Part shown: positions 44,767 to 54,906 of the stretch, in pieces
Layout: the number at the start of each line of letters is the position of its first letter
How positions within the stretch are numbered: position 1 is the first letter of the stretch
NCBI RefSeq assembly: GCF_008693385.1
Contig: NZ_CP044065.1
Location: forward strand, 3,591,001 to 3,655,000
Direction of reading: 5' to 3'
DNA from: Cupriavidus pauculus
Lineage (GTDB): Bacteria > Pseudomonadota > Gammaproteobacteria > Burkholderiales > Burkholderiaceae
Length of the DNA stretch: 64,000 nucleotides
Program-made: the position numbers and the translations under genes
Notes under the pieces: model-generated
Seen by the model: the letters and a program-made list of their open reading frames with translations, nothing else
Database searches by the model: none
What the model was told of the DNA's origin: nothing

Positions 44767-47223
44767 ATGGAATACGCGCACGATCCCCGCACGTTCCTGT
44801 TTTCCCACTATATCTACCGTGGCCTGCGCTCGGCCACGGGCGTCATCGGCATTACGCTGCTCGCGATGCAGGTCATGGACCTGCCGAGCGCGATGGTGGT
44901 CTCCATCGGCGCGCTCTGCACGAGCCTGATGGACCTGCCGAGCCCGCTGAACCACAAGTTCAACGAGATGCTGGCCAGCGTGCTGCTCTGTACGGCCGTG
45001 GCGCTGATCGTTGCGCTGGCGGTACCGTTCCCGCGCGTGATGCCGTTCGTTCTCGTGGCCGTCACGTTCTTCGCGGGCATGCTCACGGTGTACGGCAACA
45101 AGACGATGTCGCTGCAGTTCTCGGCGCTGTTCGTCATGACGCTGACCGTCAACGAGGAATTCGTCGTGCGCAAGGCCTTCGCGCACGCGGGTCTTTTCGG
45201 CGCCGGCGCCATGGCGTACATGATCTACGCAATGGCCGTGAGCTGGATCACCGAGCAACGCACGCGGCAGCAGATTCTGGCCGAGGCGCTCTATGAACTC
45301 TCGCGCTACCTCGAGATCAAGTCCGCGTTCTATGACGCGGGCAACGACTTCGACGAGCAGTTCAACCAGCTCGTGCGGCAGCAGATGGTGGTCGCGGAGC
45401 GCCAGCAGGCCGCGCGCGATCTGGTCCTGCGCGGCAACAAGACCATGCACGACGGGCTGCTCGTGCAGGTGCATCTGCGGATGCTCGATCTCTACGAGTA
45501 CGTGCTGTCGACGAACACCGACTACCAGATGCTGCGGCAGGTCTTCGGCGGCACGCCGGTGCTCGACCATCTGCGCGACCTTGTGCGCAAGATGTCGCAG
45601 GACGTGGAGGAAGTCGCGTTCGACGTGACGCGCGGGCGGCCCTCGTATGCCACGGTCGATTACGCGCCGACCATCCGCCGCGTGGAAGAGGAGATCGCGC
45701 AGCTGCGCCATCACCATATTCCGGCCTCGGCGATGACGGCGCTGTCGGACACGCTCGAGATGATCAAGGGCGCGATCACGCTGATCGGCCAGCTGCACGA
45801 GGCCTCGCGGACGCCGGTGGAACCGGCCAAGGTCCTGCCGGGTTCGGACATGACGCCGTTTCTCACGCGCCAGAAGTACGAGTTCGGCGTCATCCGCGAC
45901 AACCTGAACTGGCGTTCGCCGGCGTTCCGGTTCTCGCTGCGGATCACGATGGCGGTGGCCGTGGGCCTGTGGATCGGCGACCATCTGCCGTACGCCTCGC
46001 ATGGCTACTGGATTCTGCTGACGATCGTCGTGATCCTCAAGCCGAACTTCAGCACGACCAAGCAGCGCTACAACGATCGTCTCATCGGCACGCTGATCGG
46101 CTGCATCATCAGTGTCGTGGTGCTGCGTTTCATTCACGATCCGCTGGCGCTGCTCGCGGTGCTGTTTCTGGCGCTCGTGGCCAGCGCGACATTCGTCACC
46201 ATCAAGTATCGCTACACGGCCATCGCGGCCTGCGTGCAGGTGCTCATTCAGATCAACCTGCTGGCGCCGGGCAGCCAGACCGTGGTGGGCGAGCGGCTGA
46301 TCGATACCGTGATCGGCGGCGTGGTGGCGTCGATCTTCAGCTTTGTGCTGCCCAGCTGGGAGTATCGCGCCATTCCGAAGCTCGTCGAAAGCGTGTTGCA
46401 GGCCAACCGCCGCTATATCGCGGCGACGCGCGACCTGCTGCTGCGCAAGAGCAGCGACGACTTTGCGTATCGCGTGCAGCGCAAGCAGTTCATGGACAGC
46501 CTGTCCGCGCTGATCTCGTCGTTCCAGCGCATGCTCGACGAGCCGCGCAGCCGGCACCGGGCCGTGGACAACCTGAATCGCTTCATTCTGCAGAACTACC
46601 TCGTGGCCGCGCATATCGCGGCGGCGCGGATCCAGGTGCGGCAGCACTACGCGGAGCTGGACCTGCCGGCGGCGGAAGCGGCGGTGGCGCAGGCGACCGA
46701 TGCCGCGACGCGCAGCCTCGAGCTGGCGAGCGAGCGGCTGCAGGGCGAGGAGATCCACGGCGCGCGCGGTGTGGGCTTTATCCGCACGCCCGCGGAAGTC
46801 GCGGTGGCGGGCCTGGCGGCAACCGAGGCCGGTGCGGCCGATGTCCTGATGGCGACGTCGGAAGCGCCGGCAGCCGCGCGGGACGAGGCGCAACCGGTGG
46901 CCGAGCCCGAGGCGCAGGCCGAGGCCCTCGCGGAAGCGGATCAGAAGGAAGCCGAAGCCGACGCCGCCAGCGAACGCCGCGCGCGCCTCGCGGATTCGGC
47001 GGACCGGCGCAAGGCGGAAGTACTGGTGCAGGCCGCGACTTCGGGCGAACTCGGCGCCAGCGAGATCACGCAGTTCGCGCCCGACGGCGCCTCCACGGCG
47101 AGCTCCACGGGCCGCGCGGCCAATGCGTTGCTCGAACGGCGCCTGCGCGCGCTGCGCGAGGACACGGCCAAGATCGCGCTACGGACAGGCGCGATCGGGC
47201 GGGCGATGCGGAAGGAAGACTGA
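44767..47223 (+). CDS. FUSC-family inner-membrane transporter with long polar C-terminus
   Basis: An 818-residue protein of the YccS/aromatic-acid exporter (FUSC) family. It has two hydrophobic blocks: one near the start (GVIGITLLAMQVM through MAYMIYAMAV) and a second at about 390-530 (FRFSLRITMAVAVGLWIGD ... VASIFSFVLPSW), with a cytoplasmic helical domain between. From about residue 658 it adds 160 residues rich in Ala, Glu and Arg without a recognised domain, probably disordered or coiled. The second block contains the FUSC signature (YWILLTIVVILKPNFSTTKQR). The substrate is unknown; export of aromatic or weak organic acids is the family theme. Confidence 0.88.
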   Translation: MEYAHDPRTFLFSHYIYRGLRSATGVIGITLLAMQVMDLPSAMVVSIGALCTSLMDLPSPLNHKFNEMLASVLLCTAVALIVALAVPFPRVMPFVLVAVTFFAGMLTVYGNKTMSLQFSALFVMTLTVNEEFVVRKAFAHAGLFGAGAMAYMIYAMAVSWITEQRTRQQILAEALYELSRYLEIKSAFYDAGNDFDEQFNQLVRQQMVVAERQQAARDLVLRGNKTMHDGLLVQVHLRMLDLYEYVLSTNTDYQMLRQVFGGTPVLDHLRDLVRKMSQDVEEVAFDVTRGRPSYATVDYAPTIRRVEEEIAQLRHHHIPASAMTALSDTLEMIKGAITLIGQLHEASRTPVEPAKVLPGSDMTPFLTRQKYEFGVIRDNLNWRSPAFRFSLRITMAVAVGLWIGDHLPYASHGYWILLTIVVILKPNFSTTKQRYNDRLIGTLIGCIISVVVLRFIHDPLALLAVLFLALVASATFVTIKYRYTAIAACVQVLIQINLLAPGSQTVVGERLIDTVIGGVVASIFSFVLPSWEYRAIPKLVESVLQANRRYIAATRDLLLRKSSDDFAYRVQRKQFMDSLSALISSFQRMLDEPRSRHRAVDNLNRFILQNYLVAAHIAAARIQVRQHYAELDLPAAEAAVAQATDAATRSLELASERLQGEEIHGARGVGFIRTPAEVAVAGLAATEAGAADVLMATSEAPAAARDEAQPVAEPEAQAEALAEADQKEAEADAASERRARLADSADRRKAEVLVQAATSGELGASEITQFAPDGASTASSTGRAANALLERRLRALREDTAKIALRTGAIGRAMRKED

Positions 47224-47246
47224 ATCGGCGTCGCGCGCTCGCGCAT

Positions 47247-48599
47247 TCATTCATCGTCCGGCGCCGGCAACGTCAACATCCCGCTGTTGTACTGGTAAGC
47301 GTAGATCTCCCCGTACCGTCCCCAGGCGATGACCACCGCCAGCACCCGCTCGGCCTCCTCGGGCTTGAGGAACGCCTCGAGCTCGCGCAACACCTGCTCC
47401 TCGCCGACTTCCCCATCCTCCGCGGCCTCGAGCTCGCGGCGGATATGGGCGGCCAGCGCCACGTGCCGCAGCAACTGCCGCCCGAACAGCACCTTGCGCT
47501 CCGCGGGCTCCGCGGCATAGTAGGCACGCCCGAGCGCGGTCGCCGTGATATCGCCGCGTTCGAGCGTGGCAAGCTGCAGCAGTTGCAGCGCCTCGCACGC
47601 GGGCAGCAGTTCGTCATCGGTGAGGCCGGCCTCGCTGGCCAGATGCGGCAGATCCGCGCGCCCGAGAAAGGGCGCCTCGAGCAGCAGATCGAGAATCCCT
47701 TCCATCCGGCTGATATCGGCATTGGGCAGACGGAAGCCGATCTGCTGGGCGGCCGCCATCGTCGCCATGCGCGGCCCCATCGCCGCGGGCGAGGTCATCA
47801 GCGCATACACTTCGTCGATCAACGCGCGCACCTGCGCATCGTCGCGATTGCGCGGCCGCGGGAACGGCACCTTCACTTCCGCCCGCACGCGCCCCGGATC
47901 GCTCGACAGAATCACGATGCGGTCGGCCATCATCACCGCTTCTTCGATATTGTGCGAAACGATCAGGATGCTGCGAATATTCGCGCGCCCCGACTCCCAC
48001 AGATCGATCATCTCGTCGCGCAGCGTCTCGCCGGTCAGTACATCGAGCGCGGAGAACGCTTCGTCCATCAGCAGCAGATCGGGTTCGGTCACCAGCGCGC
48101 GCGCAATGCCCACCCGCTGCCGCATGCCGCCCGACAACTCGCGCGGCAATGCGCTGTTGAAGCCGGACAGGCCGATCAGATCGATCGCCGCCTCGGCGCG
48201 CCGCGCGCGTTCGGCCTTGGGCACGCCCTGCGCCTCGAGCCCGAGCTCCACGTTCTGCTGCACGGACAGCCACGGAAACAGCGCGAACGACTGGAATACC
48301 ATCGCGATGCCCTCGGCCGCGCCGGCCAGCGGCTGCCCGCGAAACCGTACCTCGCCGTGATCGCTCGCCACGAGCCCCGCCATGATCCGCAGCAGGGTGG
48401 ACTTGCCCGAGCCCGAGCGGCCGAGCATGGCCACGATCTCGCCCTCGCGCAGGGTCAGGTTCACCCCCTCGAGCACCGAGCGATCGGCATGGTCGGCCGT
48501 GCGAAATACCTTGCCCACGTTGTGCAACGCAATCACGGGAGGTTTCGCTGCCGCGTTGTCCGCCACCCCTGCGACGATCTTGTCCTGATCCGCCATCAT
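47247..48599 (-). CDS. ABC transporter ATPase with C-terminal AAA-associated domain
   Basis: A 450-residue protein. An ATPase of the nitrate/taurine importer type occupies the first 260 residues: Walker A GRSGSGKST, signature LSGGMRQRVGIARAL, Walker B LLLMDEAFSALD and the H-loop SHNIEEAV. Residues about 290-450 form the AAA-associated C-terminal domain (PF09821-like), a putative regulatory domain fused to some importer ATPases. It pairs with the fused double permease upstream (17 bp spacing). The substrate is not deducible and no periplasmic binding protein is present in the window. It is convergent with the FUSC gene. Confidence 0.92.
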   Translation of the reverse strand: MMADQDKIVAGVADNAAAKPPVIALHNVGKVFRTADHADRSVLEGVNLTLREGEIVAMLGRSGSGKSTLLRIMAGLVASDHGEVRFRGQPLAGAAEGIAMVFQSFALFPWLSVQQNVELGLEAQGVPKAERARRAEAAIDLIGLSGFNSALPRELSGGMRQRVGIARALVTEPDLLLMDEAFSALDVLTGETLRDEMIDLWESGRANIRSILIVSHNIEEAVMMADRIVILSSDPGRVRAEVKVPFPRPRNRDDAQVRALIDEVYALMTSPAAMGPRMATMAAAQQIGFRLPNADISRMEGILDLLLEAPFLGRADLPHLASEAGLTDDELLPACEALQLLQLATLERGDITATALGRAYYAAEPAERKVLFGRQLLRHVALAAHIRRELEAAEDGEVGEEQVLRELEAFLKPEEAERVLAVVIAWGRYGEIYAYQYNSGMLTLPAPDDE

Positions 48600-48616
48600 C
48601 CAATCCTCACCGAGGC

Positions 48617-50359
48617 CTAGAGTCGATTGCGCGACTGCGCAATGTCATACAGCCGGTTCCACAGCAGCCGGTTGAACCCGACCACGAACAGCGCCATGAC
48701 GCCGATGCCGAGCGCGATGCGCGGAAAGTCGCCCTTCGCGGTCATTTCGGCAATGTAGCTGCCGAGCCCGGTCGCGACGAGCGTGCGATCGCCCCACGTC
48801 ACGTACTCGGACACGATGCTCGCGTTCCACGACCCGCCGGCCGCCGTCACGAGTCCGGTCAGCAGGCTCGGGAACACGGCCGGCAACAGAAAGCGGCGCC
48901 ACACGAGCCAGCCCCGCAGCCCGAAGTTGCGCGCGGCCAGCCGCAGCTCGGTCGGAATGCCCGACGCCCCGGCCACCACATTGAACAGGATGTACCACTG
49001 CGTGCCGAAGATCATCAGCGGACTGAGCCAGATCTCGGGGTTCAGGCCGAGCTTTACGATTGCCATCACCGCGATCGGAAACATCAGGTTGGCCGGGAAT
49101 GCCGCGAGGAACTGCGCGATCGGCTGGGCAATGCGCGCCAGCGACGGATTCAGGCCGATGCGGATGCCGATCGGCACCCAGATCACCGCGGCGATGGCGA
49201 TGAGCACGATCACGCGCGTCATCGTCAGCACGCCAAGCCACAGCACATGCGCCGCCTCGGCCCAGCCCACCTCGCCATGCACGAACCACAGCACGCGCCC
49301 GAGCGCGATCAGCGCGACGAGCAGGATCGCGCCATCGCGCGCGCGGTCCTTCCACCCCGCGCGCACGGGCACCGGGGCGGGGCGCCCGACCAGGCGATGC
49401 CGCGCGCTCCACGCCAGCGAGCGTCCCGCCAGCGCGGCGGTGGCCTTCAGCAGCGTATGCACCCATGCCGACCGCCGCAGCAGGTTCAGCACCCACGACT
49501 GCGGCGCATCGTCCTGCGACAGCGTCTCGAAGCGGAAACGATCGGCCCATGCGACCAGCGGCCGGAACAGCAGCTGGTCGTACAGCACGATGCCGACCAG
49601 CATCGCGACGATCGCCCAGCCGATCGCGGCCAGGTTCTGCTGCTGGATCGCGAGCGCGATATACGAGCCGATGCCTGGCAGGCGGATGTCGTGCCCCGAT
49701 ACCGAGATGGCTTCCGACGCGACGACGAAGAACCAGCCGCCCGACATCGACATCATCATGTTCCACAGCAGGCCCGGCATCGCGTAGGGGACCTCGAGGC
49801 GCCAGAAGCGCTGCCATGCGGACAGGCGCAGCATCGTCGCCGCTTCGAGCAGATCGCCGGGAATCGTGCGGAACGACTGATGGAGGCTGAACGCCATGTT
49901 CCACGCCTGCGACGTGAAGATCGCGAAGATCGCCGCGCATTCCACGCCGGCGAGGCTGCCCGGAAACAGCGCGATAAAGCCGGTGACCGTGATCGACAGA
50001 AAGCCGAGCACGGGAATCGACTGCAGGATATCGAGCGCCGGCACGAGGATCTTCTCCGCCGTGCGGTTCTTCGAGGCGAGCGCCGCGAACGCGAACGAGA
50101 ACAGCAGCGACGCGCCGAGCGCGGCCAGCATGCGGATGCTCGTGCGCATCAGGTAGTAGGGCAGGTAGGCGACGTCGAGCCGCACGTCCAGCGCCTCGCC
50201 GGGCTGGTAGGGCACGTTCATCTGCTGCGCGGTGTACGCGACGATGACGATCACGGCGAGAATGATCGGCAGCAGCGCGAAGTCGAAGCGATTTGGCGGC
50301 GCGGTCAGCAGCTGCCCGTCGTAGCCGGGCGCGGCGGTACGGTCGTGGTTCGTTGGCAT
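48617..50359 (-). CDS. ABC importer permease with two fused transmembrane domains
   Basis: A 580-residue protein with two importer permease domains in one chain. Each has an EAA-loop: EAATMLRLSAWQRFWRLEVP in the first half and RLAARNFGLRGWLVWRRFLLP in the second. Start ATG 50359 (MPTNHDR); an in-frame ATG 18 codons earlier is possible. Because one chain supplies both membrane halves, a single permease gene can form the whole pore with the downstream ATPase. The family imports nitrate, sulfonates or related solutes, but no binding protein gene lies here. Confidence 0.9.
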   Translation of the reverse strand: MPTNHDRTAAPGYDGQLLTAPPNRFDFALLPIILAVIVIVAYTAQQMNVPYQPGEALDVRLDVAYLPYYLMRTSIRMLAALGASLLFSFAFAALASKNRTAEKILVPALDILQSIPVLGFLSITVTGFIALFPGSLAGVECAAIFAIFTSQAWNMAFSLHQSFRTIPGDLLEAATMLRLSAWQRFWRLEVPYAMPGLLWNMMMSMSGGWFFVVASEAISVSGHDIRLPGIGSYIALAIQQQNLAAIGWAIVAMLVGIVLYDQLLFRPLVAWADRFRFETLSQDDAPQSWVLNLLRRSAWVHTLLKATAALAGRSLAWSARHRLVGRPAPVPVRAGWKDRARDGAILLVALIALGRVLWFVHGEVGWAEAAHVLWLGVLTMTRVIVLIAIAAVIWVPIGIRIGLNPSLARIAQPIAQFLAAFPANLMFPIAVMAIVKLGLNPEIWLSPLMIFGTQWYILFNVVAGASGIPTELRLAARNFGLRGWLVWRRFLLPAVFPSLLTGLVTAAGGSWNASIVSEYVTWGDRTLVATGLGSYIAEMTAKGDFPRIALGIGVMALFVVGFNRLLWNRLYDIAQSRNRL

Positions 50360-50433
50360 GGGCGGGCCCCGGTGGAAAGCAGCGTCCGGAGCACACGGAG
50401 CGCGCGTTGTCATTCCCCTAACGCGCGAACGGG

Positions 50434-50450
50434 CTAGGTAGTTTACCTAG
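50434..50450. promoter_or_regulatory. Perfect 7-bp inverted repeat between the permease and acyP genes
   Basis: CTAGGTA and TACCTAG flank the 3-nt spacer GTT. The site lies 75 bp upstream of the permease start and 60 bp upstream of the acyP start. It may be an operator for the ABC importer. The CTAG core is rare in such genomes, which makes chance occurrence less likely. Confidence 0.4.
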
Positions 50451-50509
50451 GGCGATGGACGTATGCTGCTGGCTATCCGATCGATTTTCGACAACCCACC
50501 GACATCCCG

Positions 50510-50797
50510 ATGACACAAGACATCTGGCATCTGACCGCCCACGGCGTGGTCCAGGGCGTGGGCTACCGCGCCGCCTGCCTCGAGCGCGCAACGGCGCTCG
50601 GCCTGACGGGCTGGGTCCGCAACCGGACCGATGGTACGGTCGAGGTCATGGCCGCCGGTCCAATCGAACGGCTCGAGGCATTGCGGGAATGGATGCAGAA
50701 GGGCCCGCCCGCCGCGCGCGTCTCGCGGGTCGATGCCAAAACGGGGGAGGGTCCTTTCGACCGGTTCGACCGTTTCGACTGGTTGCCGACGGCCTGA
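50510..50797 (+). CDS. acyP: Acylphosphatase
   Basis: A 95-residue acylphosphatase. The phosphate loop GVVQGVGYR holds the catalytic Arg20, and WVRNRTDGTVEV holds catalytic Asn38. The protein hydrolyses carboxyl-phosphate bonds of acyl phosphates. Length and motif order fit the small alpha/beta sandwich family; the tail (DRFDRFDWLP) is a short repeat. It is a single gene, convergent with ung. Confidence 0.94.
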   Translation: MTQDIWHLTAHGVVQGVGYRAACLERATALGLTGWVRNRTDGTVEVMAAGPIERLEALREWMQKGPPAARVSRVDAKTGEGPFDRFDRFDWLPTA

Positions 50798-50819
50798 CGT
50801 TACAGCTGGCTCGGCTGGC

Positions 50820-51596
50820 TCAGCTAGCCAGCCAGTCGATACCCGGCCGCCCATGCCGGGCCAGGAAATCGTTGGCCGCGCGGAAATGCCCGCAGCCCAG
50901 AAAACCGCGATGCGCCGAGAGCGGCGACGGGTGCGGAGCCTCGAGCACGCAATGATCGTCACCCGCGAGCAGCGCGCGCTTGGCCTGCGCATGGCTGCCC
51001 CACAGCATGAATACGAGATGCGGCCGCGCGGCCGCGAGCGCGTGGATCAGGCAATCGGTCACCGCCTCCCACCCGCGCTTCGCATGGCTGGCCGCCTGGC
51101 CCTGCTCGACCGTGAGCACGGTGTTCAGCAGCAGCACGCCCTGACGCGCCCAGCCTTCGAGGTTGCCCGAGCCGCGTACGCCGTCCACGCCGTACTCGGC
51201 CCCGATCTCCTTGAAGATATTTCGCAGGCTCGGCGGCACCTTGACGCCCGCGGGCACCGAGAACGCCAGCCCATGCGCCTGCGGCACCTCTGCGCCACCG
51301 ACCGTGCCCGTGCCGTGATACGGGTCCTGCCCGAGGATCACGACCTGTACCGCTTCGGGCGGCGTCAGATGCAGCGCGTGGAATACCGCATGCGGAAACA
51401 CCGGCTTGCCGGCCGCGCGTTCACCATCGACAAAGCGGCACAGGTCGTCCCATGCGCTGCCCGTCAGGCACGGCGCCAGCAAGGCGCGCCATGCGGCGGG
51501 CAGGGCATCGACCTGCGTCTGCACGCTATCGACGATGGCGGGCTTGGACGCGGGCGTGGCGGGTGTGGCGGGCGTGGCGAACAGATCGGCTTGCAT
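50820..51596 (-). CDS. ung: Uracil-DNA glycosylase (family 1)
   Basis: A 258-residue enzyme that excises uracil from DNA in base-excision repair. The catalytic water-activating Asp91 lies in GQDPYHG (89-95) and the catalytic His222 in HPSPLSAHRG. The residues after GQDPYHG include a six-residue insertion (GGAEVP before QAHGLAFSV) compared with the E. coli protein. A short Thr/Pro/Ala repeat near the N-terminus (ATPATPATPAS) is low complexity. Confidence 0.96.
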   Translation of the reverse strand: MQADLFATPATPATPASKPAIVDSVQTQVDALPAAWRALLAPCLTGSAWDDLCRFVDGERAAGKPVFPHAVFHALHLTPPEAVQVVILGQDPYHGTGTVGGAEVPQAHGLAFSVPAGVKVPPSLRNIFKEIGAEYGVDGVRGSGNLEGWARQGVLLLNTVLTVEQGQAASHAKRGWEAVTDCLIHALAAARPHLVFMLWGSHAQAKRALLAGDDHCVLEAPHPSPLSAHRGFLGCGHFRAANDFLARHGRPGIDWLAS

Positions 51597-51668
51597 GCGG
51601 TAGAAAAGGGGCGGGATAGGGAGGGCTGACAGTCGAGGGCTGAGAGTCGAGGTGACAGTCGGCAGCCG

Positions 51669-52307
51669 TTACGCGACGGGCGCGGAGGAGGACGCGGGCG
51701 GTTCCGTCAGACGATAACCGCGCGCGGCCTTGCTGAGATCGGACGGCGTCAGCGGGGCCACCGCACGCAACCGTTCGCCCAGCGCGCGCAACGCCGTCTC
51801 GGCGTTTGCTTCGTCGCCGGACAGCCATTCGAGCTCGAGCTCCTGAATCGGGTCGATGGCCGCCACACCCGCCGCGCTGATCGTGCCCGTATCGAGCGCG
51901 GCCTCGATGCGCGCGCCATCCTGCTCGACGATCCACGTCCGGCGCACGAAGTCGGTACGGAACGCGGGCGCAAGCTGCGTCATCAGCGGCGCCAGCACCT
52001 TGCGCGCCGCGTCGGGAAAGCGATGCAGCTCGATCGCCTCGCCGGCCACCGGCGTTTCCCACTCGTTGCGCGATGTCATGCCGCCCACGCTCTGGCCGAC
52101 GGTCTTCAGCGTCTGCAGCCACTGCGTGTCTTTTCGTCGCAGCCGTAGCGCGGCACGCGCCCGCGCCAGATCGCGCGCGGGCGTGTCGAGGTACACATTG
52201 AGCATGGTCACCTCGCCACACGCCTCGCCATGCTGGTCCAGCCAGCCCGACACCACGGCCAGTGCGTCGTCCGGCACGGACAGCTTCAGCTCGATCTCGC
52301 GACCCAT
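51669..52307 (-). CDS. CYTH-domain protein (triphosphate tunnel metalloenzyme)
   Basis: A 212-residue protein beginning MGREIELKLSVPDD, in which EIELK (residues 4-8) is the ExExK signature of the CYTH/triphosphate-tunnel superfamily. Further charged pairs (RARAALRLRRKD, LELEWLSGDE) are consistent with the eight-strand tunnel that binds triphosphate and metal. Likely reactions are inorganic triphosphate hydrolysis or a relative. It lacks the C-terminal CHAD domain of longer bacterial members. It lies 14 bp downstream of trpC on the same strand and may be co-transcribed. Confidence 0.88.
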   Translation of the reverse strand: MGREIELKLSVPDDALAVVSGWLDQHGEACGEVTMLNVYLDTPARDLARARAALRLRRKDTQWLQTLKTVGQSVGGMTSRNEWETPVAGEAIELHRFPDAARKVLAPLMTQLAPAFRTDFVRRTWIVEQDGARIEAALDTGTISAAGVAAIDPIQELELEWLSGDEANAETALRALGERLRAVAPLTPSDLSKAARGYRLTEPPASSSAPVA

Positions 52308-52321
52308 GAATGCAACTCGCC

Positions 52322-53125
52322 TTACGCGAACAGTCGCGCGAGTTCCACGCCGGGCTCGGGCGCGCGCATAAAGGCCTCGCCCACGAGGAACGCGTGCACG
52401 TTCGCCTCGCGCATGCGCTTGACGTCGTCCGGACCGAGAATGCCGGACTCGGTCACCACCAGCCGTTCAACGGGCATGCGCGGCAGCAGGTCCAGCGTGT
52501 TGTCCAGCGACACCTCGAACGTGCGCAGGTTGCGGTTGTTCACGCCGAGCAGCGGCGTCTTGAGCCGCAGCGCGCGATCGAGCTCGTCCGGGCCGTGCAC
52601 TTCCACGAGCACGTCCATACCGAGCTCGTGCGCGCAGGCTTCGAGCTCCGCCATCAGGCCCGGATCGAGCGCGTCCACGATCAGCAGGATGCAGTCGGCC
52701 CCCCACGTGCGCGCTTCATAGACCTGATAGAGGTCGATCATGAAGTCCTTGCGCAGCGCCGGCAGCGGGCACGCGCCGCGCGCGCGCTTGAGGAAGTCCG
52801 CATGGCCCTGGAAGAAATTCACGTCGGTCAGCACCGACAGGCAGGCCGCGCCGTGCGTGGCGTAGCTCTCGGCAATGGCCTCCGGCACGAAGTGCTCGCG
52901 CAGCACGCCCTTGGACGGCGACGCCTTCTTGACCTCGGCGATCACGCCCGCATGGCCGGCCGCGATCTTCTCGCGAATGGCCCGCTCGAACCCGCGCGGC
53001 GCGAGGCCTGCCTCGGTGCGCAGGCTCTCGGCCTCGGCGCGCAGGCTGGGCAGGTCGCGCACCTTGCGCGCGGCGTTCACTTCATCGGCCTTCACGGCCA
53101 GGATTTTCTGCAGGATGTCTGACAT
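52322..53125 (-). CDS. trpC: Indole-3-glycerol phosphate synthase
   Basis: A 267-residue TIM-barrel enzyme that closes the indole ring in tryptophan synthesis. Motifs in order are [13 protein letters not shown] (catalytic Lys), [29 protein letters not shown] and [13 protein letters not shown], and the protein is monofunctional (no TrpF domain). ATG 53125 (MSDILQKIL) is the start. It is the fourth gene of trpEGDC, 86 bp downstream of trpD. Confidence 0.96.
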   Translation of the reverse strand: MSDILQKILAVKADEVNAARKVRDLPSLRAEAESLRTEAGLAPRGFERAIREKIAAGHAGVIAEVKKASPSKGVLREHFVPEAIAESYATHGAACLSVLTDVNFFQGHADFLKRARGACPLPALRKDFMIDLYQVYEARTWGADCILLIVDALDPGLMAELEACAHELGMDVLVEVHGPDELDRALRLKTPLLGVNNRNLRTFEVSLDNTLDLLPRMPVERLVVTESGILGPDDVKRMREANVHAFLVGEAFMRAPEPGVELARLFA

Positions 53126-53211
53126 GGCGATACTTTTCGATGTGTGCCAACCGGGTTGGTAAGCGCACGGGGCGCCGGGGTTCCCGCAGACTGTTGCGGG
53201 AGCAACCGGTC

Positions 53212-54240
53212 TTATCGGAACTGCTGGGTGGCGCGCACGAACTGGTCGAGCTTCTCGCGCGCGGCGCCGCTTGCAATCGCTTCGCGCGCGCGGCCGATGC
53301 CGTCCTCGATCGACGACGCCACGTTGGCCGCGTACAGCGCGGTGCCCGCGTTCAGCGTCACGATCTCGCGCGGGGTGCCGGTCACATTGGTCAGCGCCTC
53401 GAGCACCATCTCCTTCGACTCGGCCGCGTCCGCCACCTTGAGGCCGCGGTTGGAGATCATCGACAGGCCGAAGTCCTCGGGGTGGATCTCGTACTCGCGC
53501 ACTTCGCCATCCTTGAGCTCGCCGACCATCGTGGCCGCGCCGAGCGATACCTCGTCCATGCCATCCTTGCCGTAGACGACGATCGCATGCTTCGCGCCCA
53601 GGCGCTCCATCACGCGCACCTGAATGCCGACGAGGTCGGGATGGAACACGCCCATCAGGATATTCGGGGCATCGGCGGGATTGGTCAGCGGCCCGAGGAT
53701 ATTGAAGATCGTGCGCACGCCCATTTCCTTGCGGATCGGCGCCACGTTCTTCATGGCCGGATGATGGGTCGGCGCGAACATGAAGCCGATGCCGGTCTGC
53801 GCGATGCACTCGCCCACCTGCTCGGGCGTCAGCATGATATTGACGCCGAGCGCCTCCAGCACGTCCGCGCTGCCCGACTTCGAGCTCACGCCTCGATTGC
53901 CGTGCTTCGCGATCCTGGCGCCAGCCGCCGCCGCGACGAACATCGACGCCGTGGAGATATTGAACGTATGCGAACCGTCGCCGCCGGTCCCGACGATATC
54001 GACGAAGTTCTCGCGGTCCGCCACCGGCACCTTGTTCGCGAACTCGCGCATCACCTGCGCGGCCGCCGAGATCTCGCCGATCGTTTCCTTCTTCACGCGC
54101 AGGCCGGTCAGGATGGCCGCGGCCATCACGGGCGAGATCTGGCCCTGCATGATCTGCCGCATCAGGTGCAGCATCTCGTCATGAAAGATCTCGCGGTGTT
54201 CGATGCAGCGGGTGAGCGCTTCCTGTGGCGTGATGGACAT
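53212..54240 (-). CDS. trpD: Anthranilate phosphoribosyltransferase
   Basis: A 342-residue enzyme that joins anthranilate and PRPP. It has the PRPP-binding [13 protein letters not shown], the [15 protein letters not shown] block and the [10 protein letters not shown] stretch. Start ATG 54240 (MSITPQEAL). Third gene of the trpEGDC cluster, 56 bp after trpG. Confidence 0.96.
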   Translation of the reverse strand: MSITPQEALTRCIEHREIFHDEMLHLMRQIMQGQISPVMAAAILTGLRVKKETIGEISAAAQVMREFANKVPVADRENFVDIVGTGGDGSHTFNISTASMFVAAAAGARIAKHGNRGVSSKSGSADVLEALGVNIMLTPEQVGECIAQTGIGFMFAPTHHPAMKNVAPIRKEMGVRTIFNILGPLTNPADAPNILMGVFHPDLVGIQVRVMERLGAKHAIVVYGKDGMDEVSLGAATMVGELKDGEVREYEIHPEDFGLSMISNRGLKVADAAESKEMVLEALTNVTGTPREIVTLNAGTALYAANVASSIEDGIGRAREAIASGAAREKLDQFVRATQQFR

Positions 54241-54296
54241 GGCGGTGTTCGGTTGGCTAGGGTCGGTGGCGGTGAGTCCGGGCGTATCGAGCCGCC

Positions 54297-54887
<591 letters not shown>

Positions 54888-54906
54888 GGCAATTCTCCTG
54901 TCCGGT

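Noticed and set aside
45969..48620. Plus-strand frame of about 883 codons across FUSC and the ABC ATPase
   Set aside because: Out of frame with FUSC and antisense to the ATPase; no recognisable motif.
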